From positions 1 through 64,000 of the forward strand of contig DAOROA010000015.1 of assembly GCA_035441325.1 (NCBI GenBank): a DNA stretch of 64,000 nucleotides, read 5' to 3'. The notes under the pieces are model-generated. The model searched no databases, had not been told where the DNA came from, and saw only the letters and a program-made list of their open reading frames with translations. Both the position numbers and the translations under genes were made by a program. The stretch comes from Competibacter_A sp002352125 (GTDB lineage: Bacteria; Pseudomonadota; Gammaproteobacteria; Competibacterales; Competibacteraceae). Shown here in pieces: positions 42,062 to 50,281 of this stretch. The stretch's first letter is position 1, and every line of letters starts with the position of its first letter.

Positions 42062-44759
42062 CATCGACGACCTAAAGCGCCAAATCGACATCCACGATTT
42101 GGCCGAAAGGCTGGGACTTGAGCGTCCGGACCGAAACGGCAACTACCGCAGCCCGCACCATCCAGACAAGCATCCGTCGCTGCAAATCGGCGGAAAGAAA
42201 TACCCAGAGGGCTGGTACGACCACAGCAGCGGCGAAGGCGGCGATTGCATCGATCTGGTCCGGTATGTGCTGGGGCTTGAGACGGCCGACGCGATCCGCT
42301 GGTTGCGAGACCAGTATGGCATCGACAGCCAACCGCACCGGGCAACCCGGCCGGCGACGCTGGTCGAGCACATCGCGGCGCAAAGCACGAAAGACGTGGC
42401 TCCCGCATCCGAATACCTGATCGGACGCGGCATCGATCAAGACGTGATCGGCCGAGCGCTCAAACTGCAATCAGTTGGTTTCAACGCCTGGACATCTCCC
42501 ACTAAACCAGCAGGGGCCATCGGCTACGGCGGGGCGGCCACCGCGTTTCTCGTGCGCAGTTTCAACCCTGGAAAACTGGTGGCGGTCGATCTGCGTTATC
42601 ACGATCCCGCACTCAACGGCGGGGTTAAATCCGGCTGCCAAGGTGAAAAGATCGGATACCCCTGGACAAGCGATATGCGGGCGCTGCAACGAGCGCATAC
42701 GGTCGTCCTGCTGGAAAGCCCGGTGAATGCGTTATCGGCAGAATGCGGATTTTTGCGCGGCGGGCTGAATGGCTGGGCAGCAGTGGCGATTCGTGGGGTG
42801 ACCAACGCCGAGCACATCGACCTGTTGCCATATCGCGGCAAGCGGGTCATGGTGTGCATGGACAAGGACGAGCCGGACGCTAAGGGCAGAAGGCCAGGGC
42901 AAGAGGCGGGCTGGACGCTGCACGCTAGGCTGACGGCGGCGAAAATCGCCGCCCATCTGATCGATCAATCAGAATGGGCGGTTAACGACCTGAACGACGT
43001 GTTGCAAGCGGATGGCGCGGAGGCTGTGGCCAGGGCGCTGCAACGGTTGCAGCCGTGGGCTATCCCTGGGCTGCCTGGCCGGGCGGAAAAAGGACGCGCG
43101 AGGGTATATCTTCCGCCAGCCGATTTCGGCGTGTACTGGCAATTCCGCGCGCGCGAGGATTTTTCGAGCATCGTCGAATGCAAGGAAGAAAAAGACGACG
43201 AGGGCAACGTCAACGAGAAAATCCAGTTCAAGGATTTAGCTGGATTTCGCATCGCCGACATCGCGCGGATCGAAATCGCGTCGGCGGTATCGACGCTGAC
43301 CGGAGAGGCCGATCACCAGCCGAGCACGCTTTTCGCGGTTACTGCGCAAACTCCGTATCACGGAAACCGGCTGATACGGATCGTCACGCCTTACGAACGG
43401 ATCAACAATATCGATTGGTGGAAACGCATCGGGCCAGTCTGGAAACCGAGCGAATTCTTGCGGCTGGTCAATCTGTGGGGACGGGCGATCACGCTGAACC
43501 AGCGTGAGGCAGTGAACTTTGTCGGCCTGTGCTGGAAAAATGGCAAGCCGCACGTCAACGAGGGGCAGGATGCGTATTTCACGGACCCAGAAAAGCAATG
43601 CCCCTATCACAATCTGTCGTTTCCATCCGGACCGGTGGACGATGCCAGGCGCGTTATCAGGGCTTACAGCGAGACGTTTTCCAATGCCGCCGCACTCTTG
43701 CTGCTTGCGTGGGCATTAGGCGGTCATCTGAAAGCGTTTCTGTCTTTTTGGCCGCACATGACCTTGCAAGCCCGCAAGGGTAGCGGGAAAAGCACGCTGA
43801 CAGAGCGATTGTCGCGCACTATCGGCTGCACGATGTTCAGCGGCCAATCCCTACAAACCGATTTCCGGCTGATCACCTCTATCAGCCATACATCGCATCC
43901 GGTTGGCTGGGAAGAGCTTTCGGCTCGACGGCAAGAGACCATCGACCGGGCTGTGTCGATTTTGCAGGAAGGCTACAAACACACGGTGACGCGGCGCGGC
44001 GCTGAATTGACCGAGTTTGTCGCCTGCGCTCCCGTGTTGCTGGCCGGCGAGGACGTTCCTGTGCGGTCATTACTCGGGAAAGTGGTCAGAGTGCAACTGC
44101 GGGACAAGGGGCCGATGCTGCCGTTCGATTTGCCTACGTTCCCGGTTCGGCAGTGGCTGGATTATTTGGCGACTCTACGACGGGACCAAGTATTAGAGCT
44201 GCATGAAAAGGCATCGGCACACTGCCAAAAGCATTGCAGGGCGACGACGGCAGACGATGGCGCGAAACGCATGGTTGATAACTATGCGGCCATTTTGGTC
44301 GCGTGGCGGCTGATGCAAGATTTTGCTGGGCTGCAAACCGGAGAAATAACGCTCGATTCGGCGATCTTGCAGGAAATGAACGAGCACATCGCCGAAACCA
44401 GTGCAGATAGAGAACCCTGGGTGTGGATCCTTGAGCTGATCTTCAACGAGATTGCGGCGGGCGTCTACCCATTCCCGTTCCGTTTCGATTCGATAGACGG
44501 GGAAGAGGTATTCATGTTGCGCACGTCACATGTCATGCATCACATCGCGACGAAGCCAGGGCTGAGGACGATGTGGGACGGATTGCCGGTTAAATCCGAT
44601 CGGATATTCAAAAAGCAGTTGCGATCTGCCGGCGTTATCGGCGCTGATCGCGTGAATCCGACTATCAGCGGGCGCCGTGTGGATCACATGGTCGCCCTGT
44701 CGATGGTGAAGCTGGCCGAATATGGCCTGCATCCTGAAGAACCGCACCAAAAATATTGA
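42054..44759 (+). CDS. Phage primase-helicase
   Basis: This 901-residue replication protein has an N-terminal primase zinc-domain remnant (NYRSPHHPDKHPSL ... WYDHSSGEGGDCIDLVRYV), where most classical CHC2 cysteines are replaced. A Toprim-type domain has the conserved Glu in VVLLESPVNALSAE and the acidic pair in MVCMDKDEPD. A C-terminal ATPase has Walker A RKGSGKSTLTERL near residue 578. It would unwind and prime phage DNA. Downstream contacts are the second antirepressor locus. No separate helicase or initiator gene is visible in the prophage. Confidence 0.8.
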   Translation: MGDIDDLKRQIDIHDLAERLGLERPDRNGNYRSPHHPDKHPSLQIGGKKYPEGWYDHSSGEGGDCIDLVRYVLGLETADAIRWLRDQYGIDSQPHRATRPATLVEHIAAQSTKDVAPASEYLIGRGIDQDVIGRALKLQSVGFNAWTSPTKPAGAIGYGGAATAFLVRSFNPGKLVAVDLRYHDPALNGGVKSGCQGEKIGYPWTSDMRALQRAHTVVLLESPVNALSAECGFLRGGLNGWAAVAIRGVTNAEHIDLLPYRGKRVMVCMDKDEPDAKGRRPGQEAGWTLHARLTAAKIAAHLIDQSEWAVNDLNDVLQADGAEAVARALQRLQPWAIPGLPGRAEKGRARVYLPPADFGVYWQFRAREDFSSIVECKEEKDDEGNVNEKIQFKDLAGFRIADIARIEIASAVSTLTGEADHQPSTLFAVTAQTPYHGNRLIRIVTPYERINNIDWWKRIGPVWKPSEFLRLVNLWGRAITLNQREAVNFVGLCWKNGKPHVNEGQDAYFTDPEKQCPYHNLSFPSGPVDDARRVIRAYSETFSNAAALLLLAWALGGHLKAFLSFWPHMTLQARKGSGKSTLTERLSRTIGCTMFSGQSLQTDFRLITSISHTSHPVGWEELSARRQETIDRAVSILQEGYKHTVTRRGAELTEFVACAPVLLAGEDVPVRSLLGKVVRVQLRDKGPMLPFDLPTFPVRQWLDYLATLRRDQVLELHEKASAHCQKHCRATTADDGAKRMVDNYAAILVAWRLMQDFAGLQTGEITLDSAILQEMNEHIAETSADREPWVWILELIFNEIAAGVYPFPFRFDSIDGEEVFMLRTSHVMHHIATKPGLRTMWDGLPVKSDRIFKKQLRSAGVIGADRVNPTISGRRVDHMVALSMVKLAEYGLHPEEPHQKY

Positions 44760-44768
44760 GGTGGCGAC

Positions 44769-44969
44769 ATGTCAGCATCAATACCTGTTGGTATCTTCCA
44801 GCCGGTAGTAAGACGGCAAGAAACGGTTCCTGCCGTAAAGGTTTGCCCGCACTGCAAGCGCAAGGCGATGCGGCATGCGTTCCCGGTAGACGGGACAGAA
44901 GTAGCGACGTATCACTGCCCAGAGCACGGGGATATTTCGCCGATCAATAGTGCAGTGTGGCGGGATTGA
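44769..44969 (+). CDS. 66-residue zinc-ribbon protein upstream of antirepressor locus 2
   Basis: The product (MSASIPVGIFQPVVRRQETV) contains CPHCKRKAMRHAF and YHCPEHGDISP, a four-ligand Cys/His zinc-binding pattern. Its stop (GATTGA) contains the start of the -35 box of the next promoter, exactly as the ORF at 17390-17536 does at locus 1. Confidence 0.6.
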   Translation: MSASIPVGIFQPVVRRQETVPAVKVCPHCKRKAMRHAFPVDGTEVATYHCPEHGDISPINSAVWRD

Positions 44970-44995
44970 CGATTCGCTCGATGCGGGTGTAGGCT
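44966..44995 (+). promoter_or_regulatory. Promoter of C4-like antisense RNA 2
   Basis: TTGACG (44966-44971) and TAGGCT (44990-44995) are 18 bases apart. The GCGGGTGTAGGCT block is shared with locus 1. Confidence 0.55.
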
Positions 44996-45061
44996 GTTGC
45001 TCGGAGCGTCAGAAACTCCTCGTCAAGCGGATTCCGCACCCGAAAGACTTGCGGTTTTTTT
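44996..45061 (+). ncRNA. C4-like antisense RNA 2, ending in an intrinsic terminator
   Basis: The short RNA would carry GCGTCAGAAACTCCTCGTCAAG and end at a hairpin (CCGCA 45034-45038 with TGCGG 45049-45053) followed by seven Ts. Two blocks are perfectly complementary to the downstream leader: CGTCAAG (45021-45027) with CTTGACG (45118-45124), and TCAGAA (45009-45014) with TTCTGA (45128-45133). Collinear paired blocks on one transcript are the C4 design of phages P1 and P7. Confidence 0.6.
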
Positions 45062-45077
45062 GTGCCACCCGATCACT

Positions 45078-45144
45078 GGTCGGGAGGGGGCGTGAATATC
45101 CGAATAGCGCCCGCCGTCTTGACGCGGTTCTGAACCTCCCGACC
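45078..45144 (+). promoter_or_regulatory. Structured target region of antisense RNA 2
   Basis: GGTCGGGAGG (45078-45087) and CCTCCCGACC (45135-45144) form a perfect 10-bp stem that encloses the antisense target at 45118-45133. A second hairpin, CCCTT/AAGGG, lies between this and the ribosome site AGAGGA (45176-45181). Antisense pairing could therefore rearrange the leader rather than simply cover the ribosome site. Confidence 0.5.
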
Positions 45145-45187
45145 GCCCTTTCGCCAAGGGTATTCAGATTCGTCAAGAGGAATTACC

Positions 45188-45721
45188 ATGTCTGAGTTGA
45201 TCCCTTTCATCTTCGAATCGAAGCCTATCCGCGTCCTAAATCTGGACGGCTCCCCCTGGTTCGTCGCCAAGGACGTGATGCTGGCGTTGGAATACGCCGA
45301 AACCAGCATCAGCAATGTTGCTGACCGAACTGCCCACGTCCCCGACGAGTGGAAGGGGCAACATCCGATAGTGACCCTTGGCGGCACTCAAGAACTGTGG
45401 TGCCTATCCGAACCAGGGCTGTACTTCTTCATTTTTCGCAGCGACAAGCCCAAGGCGCTGCCCTTCCAGAAATGGGTGGCCGGCGACGTGCTGCCCTCGA
45501 TCCGACGAACCGGTGGCTATGGCAGAAACCATTTCGCCGCACAAGCCAAGCTGCACGGGCTGTTGCGGACGGTGCTGCGGGACATCGGGACCGCCCGGGA
45601 CGCGTTTGTTCAGCAGGGGCTGATCGATCAAGCGCGACCGCTGTTCGCGGCGCTGGGGATTCCCATGCCGGATATTGAGCTGGTCGGTAAGCCGTCCGGG
45701 CAGTATCACTTGGTCGATTGA
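45188..45721 (+). CDS. Phage antirepressor, BRO-N type
   Basis: The 177-residue protein has a BRO-N domain: FIFESKPIRVLNLDGSPWFV, AKDVMLALEYAETSISNVAD, LGGTQELWCLSEPGLYFFIF and PFQKWVAGDVLPSIRRTGGY. The C-terminal 55 residues (AKLHGLLRTVLRDIGTARDA) form a separate helical domain. BRO-N proteins of this kind act as antirepressors. It is not related to the AntA-type protein at 17736 but sits in the same arrangement, with a C4-like leader before and a MYEDIEQTR protein after. Confidence 0.85.
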   Translation: MSELIPFIFESKPIRVLNLDGSPWFVAKDVMLALEYAETSISNVADRTAHVPDEWKGQHPIVTLGGTQELWCLSEPGLYFFIFRSDKPKALPFQKWVAGDVLPSIRRTGGYGRNHFAAQAKLHGLLRTVLRDIGTARDAFVQQGLIDQARPLFAALGIPMPDIELVGKPSGQYHLVD

Positions 45722-45731
45722 GGGCGCCGAC

Positions 45732-45920
45732 ATGTACGAAGACATCGAGCAGACCCGAGACGACGACCTAGAACTGATCCGACAGGCCAAAGCCAACCTT
45801 GCCGTCTTGGAGGCGGTCATGGAACGCAACCGCCTGCTCCGGCCGGACCGGAAGCTGGTCGGGCATCTTGCCGTGTTCAGCTACAAGATCGACGAGCAGA
45901 TCTCCGCGCTGCTGGGTTGA
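45732..45920 (+). CDS. MYEDIEQTR small protein 2, antirepressor partner candidate
   Basis: The 62-residue product begins MYEDIEQTRDDDLELIRQAK and contains MERNRLLRPD. About 30 of 62 positions match the protein at 18272-18463. It starts ten bases after the BRO-N gene. Function unknown; acidic and helical. Confidence 0.75.
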   Translation: MYEDIEQTRDDDLELIRQAKANLAVLEAVMERNRLLRPDRKLVGHLAVFSYKIDEQISALLG

Positions 45921-45978
45921 GTAAGGGACCGGCTCGGCAATGGATGCCGCGTCACCGCCAGAAACATCATCTCGCCCC

Positions 45979-46003
45979 AAACCCGCCCGTCGGCGGGTTT
46001 TTT
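45979..46003 (+). terminator. Intrinsic terminator after antirepressor block 2
   Basis: AAACCCGCC (45979-45987) pairs perfectly with GGCGGGTTT (45992-46000) around CGTC, followed by TTT. It ends the rightward replication/antirepressor transcript. Confidence 0.85.
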
Positions 46004-46150
46004 ATTGCCAAGAAAAAAGCCGAAAAAAGGCCGTTATGCTGATTTCAAAAAAAGGTATGCACAGGCGTGCGCCAGAATCCGCCCCTTTCGCGTTGTTTTT
46101 TTGCAAGCTATTGATTGTTGCTGTAAATGTCTTAGCGTGTTACACCATGT

Positions 46151-46453
46151 TTAGGTGCGGGTTAGCCGGTTTTAGGTGCGGGTTAGCCGGTTTTAGGTGC
46201 GGGTTAGTTTTCCGGCCATTTCGGCCGTTTACTTATTATCTTTATGTTTTTAAACAATAAATAAAATAAAAGAAGGCCGAAAAGGCGTGCGGATCGCGAT
46301 TTGTTGTGTTTTTGATAGGTGCGGGTTAGTGCGGGTTAGTGCGGCTAATCCGCCCCAACACGCACATCAATCCGCACGCAAAAATCATTTTTAAAACAAT
46401 GCCATATTAAGTATGCTAGGCCAATACGTGCGGGTTGTGCGGGTGTGCGGGTT
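46151..46453. repeat. Cluster of GTGCGGGTT repeats upstream of tyrosine recombinase
   Basis: Exact GTGCGGGTT occurs at 46155, 46176, 46197, 46319, 46329, 46428 and 46445, with variants GTGCGGCTA (46339) and GTGCGGGTG (46437). The first three are in a perfect 21-bp tandem (TTAGGTGCGGGTTAGCCGG core). The cluster fills the gene-poor 45921-46499 interval together with an AT-rich stretch (46240-46275). Likely recombinase arm sites or replication iterons. Confidence 0.7.
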
Positions 46454-46499
46454 GCGCTGCCTGTGCCTACCCAAAAAAAAGCAACTGCGAGGGTTATCG

Positions 46500-47534
46500 A
46501 TGCGATTCGAAACAGCGATAGCAAATCCGGTGATCGGACAGTGGATCGACCACAAACGATATAATGAATGTCGCGCAACCAGTACGCTATACCACTATAG
46601 CCTTGCTTTGAATAGGCTTAATTCGTACATGGTACAAGAGCAAAAAACAGAGTTGATGTCCGCAACGCCAGAACAGCTAGAAAGATATTGCGGGCTGTGG
46701 CTCTATGAACATAAGGTGAGCGTGCAAAATCGGCACGTCATCGTGACCGCAATACGAGGGTTTTTCGCGTGGTGTGCCAAGATGCGGCTCATCGCGAAAA
46801 ACCCGGCAGAATGCTTGCCGGCACCGAAAATTGGTACAGCGCTACCGAAAGCGGCACGGCTTGAGCATGCCGAGAAGATATTGATGGTGCCCGATCTCTG
46901 CACTTTTGCAGGACTGCGCGATGCCGCGATGCTGTCGGTTCTGATCGGCACCGGGTGTCGAGTCAGCGGGCTGGTCGGACTCGACGAAGAAGATTTGATC
47001 TGGACTCGATCCGATCTCGGCACCGAGCGGCTGTTGCTGCGCCTGCTGGAGAAGGGAAAAAAGGAGCGGATTATTCCGGCTCCGCTGGAAACTGGGTTGC
47101 TGCTTCGCGCGTACCTCGGGCACGAAGAACTGGAAAAAATAGATCGCGTGAACACCAAAGGCAGAAAAGTGCTATTCGTGAATCGAGCGAACAGCCAGGT
47201 GAAAAAATACGATCATTACGGAGATTCGCGGCGCCTGAACCAGGCTTATGTGGATCGGATCATCAAGATGTACGGGAAAAAGGCAGGATTGCCGCCACGC
47301 GTATGTCATGCGCACGCTTTCCGCCATCTTGTTGGGACCGAGATGGCAGAATCGGATGTTGATCTGTTGCAGCGCCAAGCCTTGCTTGGGCACGCCGACC
47401 CGAAGTCTACCGAGGTGTATACACATCTTGCGACCAGGAAACTGATGGAAACGGTCGACCATGCCAATCCTCTTGGAAAGATTAGGACGCCTGTTAGCCA
47501 ATTAGCTGACATACTTAGGACACCAAGAAGCTGA
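46500..47534 (+). CDS. Tyrosine recombinase (phage integrase)
   Basis: ATG 46500, behind a CGAGGG site, gives 344 residues. The N-terminal core-binding domain is residues 10-110. The catalytic domain shows Arg154 (GTGCRVSGL), a Lys in LEKGKKER, His272/Arg275 (HAHAFRH), His298 (LLGHADP) and nucleophile Tyr307 (STEVYTHLA). It is similar in style to XerC/D-like phage integrases. A dense GTGCGGGTT cluster lies just upstream. It is one of two recombinases at this end of the prophage. Confidence 0.92.
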   Translation: MRFETAIANPVIGQWIDHKRYNECRATSTLYHYSLALNRLNSYMVQEQKTELMSATPEQLERYCGLWLYEHKVSVQNRHVIVTAIRGFFAWCAKMRLIAKNPAECLPAPKIGTALPKAARLEHAEKILMVPDLCTFAGLRDAAMLSVLIGTGCRVSGLVGLDEEDLIWTRSDLGTERLLLRLLEKGKKERIIPAPLETGLLLRAYLGHEELEKIDRVNTKGRKVLFVNRANSQVKKYDHYGDSRRLNQAYVDRIIKMYGKKAGLPPRVCHAHAFRHLVGTEMAESDVDLLQRQALLGHADPKSTEVYTHLATRKLMETVDHANPLGKIRTPVSQLADILRTPRS

Positions 47535-47706
47535 GTAAAATGCATTAGTAGCAACTAAACACTTACATGCATCAATATTGACCGCCCACGTAACTGCAAT
47601 AGGCGCTACCAGCCCTAGCGGCGTATTGTGCTGCGGAGCGATGTTTATGGATGCCGCTGCGGTGGTTTTATGTATGCCCAGATAGGCTTACACAATCTAA
47701 TTAAGT

Positions 47707-47782
47707 GATGCAATACAGTTGCATCGACAATAATCATGATTATTGCAGTAATCTTGAATTTCAATAAATGAACATCGTTCAT
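47707..47782. repeat. Three palindromes between the two recombinase genes
   Basis: GATGCAATACAGTTGCATC (47707-47725), the perfect CAATAATCATGATTATTG (47728-47745) and ATGAACATCGTTCAT (47768-47782) lie within 76 bases. The rest of 47535-47889 shows no convincing gene. They may be operators or recombination sites for the serine recombinase. Confidence 0.65.
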
Positions 47783-47889
47783 ATCGCGATGCTTCGTGAA
47801 GGGTGGGGGTTCGGCAGAATACTGGCCGTTCCGCCGATATGGGGGTGGGTACCTATCCATCTGCACTATTTCTATGTGCGACGCGAGAC

Positions 47890-49482
47890 ATGGCGGACGA
47901 AAAAACAGCAGTGATTTATTGCCGGGTATCCACGGCCAAACAGGCAGACGACGAGGTGCCGATAACGGGACAACGCGAGCGATGCGAGGACAAGGCAAGA
48001 TCCCTGGGCGCGGTCGTGCTGAGGGTTTATAGCGATGAAGGGTTGAGCGGACGAACCGATAGCAGGCCAGCATTTCAGTCCGCCATTCTGTTTTGCGAGG
48101 CGCATTCGCCCTCTTACTTGATTACTTGGTCCACGTCCCGCTTTGCGCGCAATCGATTCGATGCCCAGCTTTACAAGCGCCGCTTAGCCAAGGCTGGCAC
48201 TGATTTGGTGTATGTTTCAATGGACATTGATCGCAACAGCGCGGCCGGCCAACTCACCGAAGGGATGTTGGAGCTGTTCGACGACTTCGTGAGCCGACAG
48301 ATCGCCGCCGATACCTTGCGCAGCATGATGCGCAATGCCCGGTCTGGATACTGGTGTGGTGGCCGGGTGCCTTATGGCTATCGAGCCGTTCCGGCAGTGG
48401 ATGATCCACGACGCAAACGACTTGAACCAAACCGCGACGAGTTCTCCATCGTTCGCCGTGCGTATGAGCTACGCGCAGCCGGTCACGGGGCCAGATTTAT
48501 CGCCGCATCGTTGAACGGCGAAGGACTGTTCAACCGGCGTAGAAAGTGGAACATCTCGACGATATTATCGCTCTTACAAAACGATGCTGTGATTGGGAAA
48601 ATGGTATTCGGACGAATACAGCGCATCGATGGCCATCGAACCGTTATGCCACGCGAAGATTGGATCGTGGTCGACGCGCATGAACCCATCATCGATCAAT
48701 CGCTATGGGAAACGGTGCAAAGCATGATCGCCCGCGATGCGCCGCTGCGGACCGATAAGCCTGGTGCCATGTATTTAGGATCGCCGCACAGCACGCATGT
48801 TTTTACCGGTCTATTGCGCTGCGGCCGCTGCGGCGCGTCGATGCAGATCGAAAGCGCCAAGGGTCGATCCCGTCGGTACAGCTACTACAATTGCCGATCT
48901 GCGCAAAGGTCAGCAAGCTGTCCGACTCGGCGAATCCCCGCGCGCGAGCTGGACTCCTGGTTGCTCGATATCATTTGCGGCGACGTGCTAACCCGTGAAA
49001 ACCTCATGACGCTGGCGCAAGATTTGCGCGATATGGCCGCGCGATGGCACGACGACCGCGCATCGCGACGCCGCGCGGTCGAGGGGCAAATCCGCGACGT
49101 GACCCGCCGCAACCGCAAACTGTACGAGGTGTTGGAAGAATTCGGCCGCAATGCGCCGAATCTGGGTGATATCGCCTTTCGGCTGCGAGAAAACAACGAT
49201 CGGTTGAAAACCTTGCAGGGCGAACTTTCGCGCATCGACGCCGAAGAACCACCGCATGTAGAAATCGGGGAGCAAGATTTGGACGAGTTGGCGGCTTTGC
49301 TGGCCGAAACCGTCAAGAGCGAACATAATGCTGCGAAAACAAGAGCTTTTTTAGCTGGATTCATCGAGCGAATCGTCGTGGATGCCGACGTGATCAAAAT
49401 CGAATATGCCCCCGCATCGCTGTTTACCGATGTGTTTCACAGCGAAACGAAGTGGCGCCCCGAACAGGAGTTGAACCTGTGA
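47890..49482 (+). CDS. Large serine recombinase
   Basis: ATG 47890 gives 530 residues. The resolvase domain shows the nucleophile Ser14 (AVIYCRVSTAKQ) and the active-site arginines in TSRFARNRFD. A recombinase domain follows (GYWCGGRVPYGYRAVP), then a zinc ribbon (LLRCGRCGASMQI ... YNCRSAQRSASC) and a coiled-coil region (RDVTRRNRKLYEVLEEFGRN). These are the parts of phage large serine integrases. The last codons (WRPEQELNL) are read from the antisense of tRNA-Arg, so the gene end sits on the attachment site. An in-frame extension to 47803 lacks a ribosome site. Confidence 0.92.
   Translation: MADEKTAVIYCRVSTAKQADDEVPITGQRERCEDKARSLGAVVLRVYSDEGLSGRTDSRPAFQSAILFCEAHSPSYLITWSTSRFARNRFDAQLYKRRLAKAGTDLVYVSMDIDRNSAAGQLTEGMLELFDDFVSRQIAADTLRSMMRNARSGYWCGGRVPYGYRAVPAVDDPRRKRLEPNRDEFSIVRRAYELRAAGHGARFIAASLNGEGLFNRRRKWNISTILSLLQNDAVIGKMVFGRIQRIDGHRTVMPREDWIVVDAHEPIIDQSLWETVQSMIARDAPLRTDKPGAMYLGSPHSTHVFTGLLRCGRCGASMQIESAKGRSRRYSYYNCRSAQRSASCPTRRIPARELDSWLLDIICGDVLTRENLMTLAQDLRDMAARWHDDRASRRRAVEGQIRDVTRRNRKLYEVLEEFGRNAPNLGDIAFRLRENNDRLKTLQGELSRIDAEEPPHVEIGEQDLDELAALLAETVKSEHNAAKTRAFLAGFIERIVVDADVIKIEYAPASLFTDVFHSETKWRPEQELNL
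49453..49462. repeat. Proposed right attachment core (attR) within tRNA-Arg 3' end
   Basis: TGGCGCCCCG here, on complement, is the CCA, discriminator and acceptor end of tRNA-Arg and matches 8589-8598 exactly. The host tRNA stays intact after integration. Confidence 0.45.
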
Positions 49483-49529
49483 CCTCACCCTTAGGAGGGG
49501 TGCGCTCTATCCGACTGAGCTATCGGGGC
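49453..49529 (-). tRNA. tRNA-Arg (anticodon CCT)
   Basis: On minus the gene starts GCCCCGATAGCTCAGTCGGA. It has an anticodon arm CACCC-CTCCTAA-GGGTG (anticodon CCT), a T arm with GGTTCAACTCC and an encoded CCA at 49455-49453. The acceptor stem GCCCCGA/TCGGGGC pairs fully. It overlaps the last 30 bases of the serine recombinase gene on the other strand, and its 3' end is the likely phage integration site. Confidence 0.95.
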
Positions 49530-49633
49530 TAAGCGGGGAGGGTCCAGAGAAATACTGGCTACCCGTGACCGGGTTTATTGGTATGGGGTTTCGGTAGAAT
49601 AGCTGATCTGGCTCTGCCCAAACAAGGGGATGG

Positions 49634-50281
49634 TTATCGGCCAGACTGGATCGAGCGAAACGTCAAGTTGATCCGGGAGCCGGTTGGCTGGCGGGTCTTG
49701 GGAACGTGATGCCGCCAGCAATGTTGGGTTGTGCCGCCCAGCACCAGCACGTCGCCATCTTCCAACCGCAATTCCACCCGCAATCGCCGCTTTTTGTGCT
49801 GCATCAAAAAACGGCGCGTGGCGCCGAAGCTGACCGAGGCGATCACCGGGTTGCGGCCCAACTCGGGTTCGTCGTCGCTGTGCCAGCCCATGCTGTCTTG
49901 ACCGTCGCGGTACAGATTGAGCAGCGCGCTGTTGAAATGGGCTGCCGCCAGCCTCTCGATACGTTCCCGCACGAGCAGCAGCGTCGGCGTCCACGATACT
50001 GGCTCCAGCCGCAGGCCGGAATAGCTGTAAATGGCATCGGGGTCGCCATACCAAGCGCTCAAGCGGGGCGAGACGATGGCCCGGCCGTACAGGGTGATGG
50101 TGTGTTGTTGCCAAGCCGTTTCCCGTTGCAGCACATCGAATAAACGGGCGCAGTCCGCAGATGCAAAGGCTCGCCGATAGAGCACACCCTCTCCGTCGGG
50201 CAAATCCAATCGCTCGCCGATCGCGCGGACAGCGTTCGAATCGAGGGAGGCCACGAGCGCCGGGTCAGGCGATGCGTTCAC
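49634..50281 (-). CDS. alkB: AlkB-family 2-oxoglutarate/Fe(II) dioxygenase
   Basis: GTG 50281, overlapping the upstream stop as GTGA, gives 215 residues. AlkB proteins remove methyl lesions from bases in DNA or RNA. The core shows YSYSGLRLEPVSWTP, the iron-binding H-x-D in MGWHSDDEPELG, SVSFGATRRFLMQHK, and the distal His and Arg in HCWRHHVPKTRQPTGSRINL. The ORF could extend upstream to 50611, but that part overlaps the NRDE gene and is not AlkB-like. Confidence 0.9.
   Translation of the reverse strand: MNASPDPALVASLDSNAVRAIGERLDLPDGEGVLYRRAFASADCARLFDVLQRETAWQQHTITLYGRAIVSPRLSAWYGDPDAIYSYSGLRLEPVSWTPTLLLVRERIERLAAAHFNSALLNLYRDGQDSMGWHSDDEPELGRNPVIASVSFGATRRFLMQHKKRRLRVELRLEDGDVLVLGGTTQHCWRHHVPKTRQPTGSRINLTFRSIQSGR

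Larger units (their letters stand above)
8589..49462. mobile_element. Temperate siphovirus-like prophage, about 41 kb, integrated at tRNA-Arg(CCT)
   Basis: The segment holds a full phage genome: terminase, portal, head, lysis, connector, tail tube, tape measure, tail tip, immunity, replication, antirepressor and recombinase genes. All run left to right except the YdaS/Cro-like gene at 40068-40313. Host genes flank it immediately (panC left, tRNA-Arg then alkB right). The tape measure gene and lack of a recognisable sheath suggest a long non-contractile tail. No structural or replication gene is visibly broken, so it may be inducible. Ends are proposed from the 10-bp repeat. Confidence 0.85.

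Noticed and set aside
46151..46213. CRISPR-like tandem repeat
   Set aside because: The repeats are contiguous 21-bp units without unique spacers, and no cas genes are present.
45940..46260. 107-codon ORF with FRCGLAG repeated three times
   Set aside because: The peptide repeat is a by-product of the 21-bp GTGCGGGTT array; the frame crosses a terminator and has no ribosome site near its start.
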